Of a stretch of 64,000 bases of DNA, positions 62,613 to 64,000 are shown one piece after another; the first letter of the stretch is position 1; each line of letters opens with the position of its first letter. The notes under the pieces are model-generated. The model was not told the origin of the DNA and did not search any database. It saw nothing but the letters and a program-made list of their open reading frames with translations. The stretch lies in NCBI RefSeq assembly GCF_032118995.1, contig NC_092663.1, positions 1,426,001 through 1,490,000 on the forward strand, in the 5' to 3' direction. Position numbers and translations under genes: made by a program. This DNA comes from Asterias amurensis (taxonomy: Eukaryota > Echinodermata > Asteroidea > Forcipulatida > Asteriidae).

Positions 62613-64000
62613 ATGATCACCGCAAGGCACCGTGGGTTCATCGCAGCCTGCGCCGTCGTTTTGTTCTCAATTACGGCGTTGTTTATGCTTCTTCATCGCA
62701 ACCACCGTTACCTCACTGAGTTCGTTCGCCCGTTTCGTTACCGTCAAATCTTAGCAGAACAACAAGAGGTAAGCCTATGTACAATAGAAAATAAATTCTC
62801 AACCATTATTTTGTTGTTTTCAATTCACTTTGCAATAATCCCAATCCTCTATAGGGCTGTCTTTGTATGTTTGTTGAAAACTATAACAAGATGCTTCTAA
62901 TGTATGCTTGTTAAATTTGCATCGGGGATAAATAATTATTAGCTTTTGGATTTACTCACACATCGATGTATGTTATCACTGTGTACTCAGAACTTTCTCG
63001 AGTCCTGTGAAAAAATATCACAGGCATACTCGGGTGGGAATTACTTCTTTTTCGAGAAATATGTTACTTCAGAGGGAGCTGTTTCTCACAATGATTTATA
63101 CTATCAACCTCTCCCCATTACTGGTTACCAAGAAAGGTTTTATGATAGTAATTATTTTGAGTAATCACCAATATTGTCCACTGCCTTTAAATGCAAGGCT
63201 CCGGTCCGGGAATCGAACCGGGTCCACAGAAGTGCAGGCCTGGACAAAAAACACCGAGAGCCAAATGCCAATTCAAACTACTGTTTTCTAAAACACAGAT
63301 ACCAACGCCACCAGTCATCAACACTGATGAAGCAACTTTGACACTGACTCCTACTACCGTGGGACTTGAAGATAGCATGTCCAAGGAACAAGAACGCCGA
63401 CAGCGAAGGCTGGCGGCAGAATGTCGGCATCTTAACGTGTCAGAACCAACAAACAACGACCTCACACACTTAATCGTCAACGATGATCATAAAATCATCT
63501 TCAACTTCATTCCTAAGGTGTCCTGCAAGACGTGGAAGAAAATCTGGGGTACACTTCACCAACGTAACAATACTGGGAAGTTGTCACTGCAATATTACAA
63601 TAGAGAAGAGCAGAACGACCGGTTGGAAAACTATCGCAAAGTGTTGTTTGTACGAGAACCGATGAGTAGGTTGCTCTCAGCGTACATGAGTAAATTTCGC
63701 GGTGGGGTGTTGTATGAGCACGGGCCCCTCCAACGGATATGGGAGAGGTCTTTCGGTAGGGACATTGTCAAGCGTTACCGAGGTGTTGAAGTAATTGAAG
63801 ATGGGAAATGGTTAAATATTACACTAACTGAATTTATCCAATACATTACTGATCTTGGAAGTGGCATCAGACTCACTGCATTTAACGACCATTGGATGCC
63901 ACAGTATAAAGTTTCACGGCCTTGTCACATTAAATACGATTTCATCGGCCATTTTGAAAATCTTGAAGTTGAAGGTCCATTCGTACTGCGATGGTTAGGG
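62613..64000 (+). CDS. Golgi carbohydrate sulfotransferase, copy B (partial at window end)
   Basis: Paralogue of 52683-54273. Exon 1 is 62613-62768, and exon 2 runs from 63299 to the window end (234 codons seen) with no indel or stop. It keeps the signal anchor, the 3' PAPS loop VREPMSRLLSAY and CHIKYDFIGHF. By eye it differs from copy A at about ten coding positions, seven of them changing the residue: A8G, L25M, F to L in EATFTL, T129K, K to Q in LHKRN, S to L in TGKSS, and L to F in LTALNDHW. T129K changes the 5' PAPS loop from IPKVSCTTWKK to IPKVSCKTWKK, where the family normally has C-T-x-W. It may therefore have reduced or altered activity. Confidence 0.88.
62958..63190 (-). repeat. SINE tail and family B MITE in the copy B intron
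   Basis: Duplicate of 53022-53253, so both insertions predate the segmental duplication. Confidence 0.75.

Larger units (their letters stand above)
58045..64000 (+). repeat. Segmental duplication, copy B (runs off the window)
   Basis: Direct copy of 46741-54063, described there. Just left of the junction, ATCTACTTG resembles the AATCTACTTC left of copy A, so short homology may have been used at the breakpoint. Confidence 0.95.

Noticed and set aside
1-64000. LTR retroelements, virus-like elements, CRISPR arrays, rRNA genes
   Set aside because: No LTR pairs, integrase or protease blocks, capsid-like frames, spaced direct repeats or rRNA signatures were recognised on reading both strands.

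Overview
The window looks like an intron-rich, AT-rich metazoan chromosome, most likely from an invertebrate deuterostome such as an echinoderm. The basis is large introns with GT-AG boundaries, dense small MITE-like and tRNA-derived SINE repeats, CR1/L2-like LINE tails ending in (ATT)n or (AAT)n, and orthologues of axonemal and Golgi genes. The phylum is inferred, not proven. I saw no operons, CRISPR arrays, rRNA genes, LTR retroelements or virus-like elements.

Three recognisable protein-coding loci are present. (1) Plus strand, 16218-24629: eight exons of DNAAF1/LRRC50, the axonemal dynein assembly factor, from the last leucine-rich repeats to the stop codon; the exons for the first repeats were not found. 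(2) Minus strand, 40194-38670: the last three exons of a Rab GTPase of the RASEF/CRACR2A/RAB44 type, with G3, G4 and G5 motifs and a di-cysteine tail; the P-loop exon was not found. (3) Plus strand, 52683-54273 and 62613-64000: two copies of a two-exon type II membrane sulfotransferase of the CHST8-14 (Sulfotransfer_2) group, lying in a direct duplication with an offset of about 11 kb. The second copy runs off the window.

Layout. 1-7300: repeats, with several palindromic TTAA-flanked MITEs and a large foldback. 7300-12700: a compact promoter with three perfect CRE palindromes, then a candidate first exon and candidate downstream exons of an unknown small gene, with an intron full of minisatellite. 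12.7-16.2 kb: SINE, MITE and a 47-bp minisatellite. 16.2-24.6 kb: DNAAF1, whose introns hold LINE tails, SINEs, MITEs and a 1.4-kb array of a 44-bp unit. 25-35 kb: gene-poor; MITEs, a tandem tRNA-like array (26.1-26.6 kb), and a larger array of tRNA-like units with pol III box A, box B and T-run terminators (29.9-31.5 kb), set between distant inverted repeats. 35.7-36.6 kb: a GC-skewed minisatellite. 38-47 kb: the Rab gene, with a 148-bp satellite in or near it. 46.7-64 kb: the duplicated segment. A 5'-truncated LINE with an open reverse-transcriptase frame sits only in copy A, and a different LINE fragment sits only in copy B, so both inserted after the duplication.

The strongest candidates for something undescribed are the tandem tRNA-like pol III units at 30-31.5 kb, the CpG-only variation pattern in the DNAAF1 intron array, the in-frame duplication of an exon end plus its splice donor in DNAAF1, and the diverging sulfotransferase pair.
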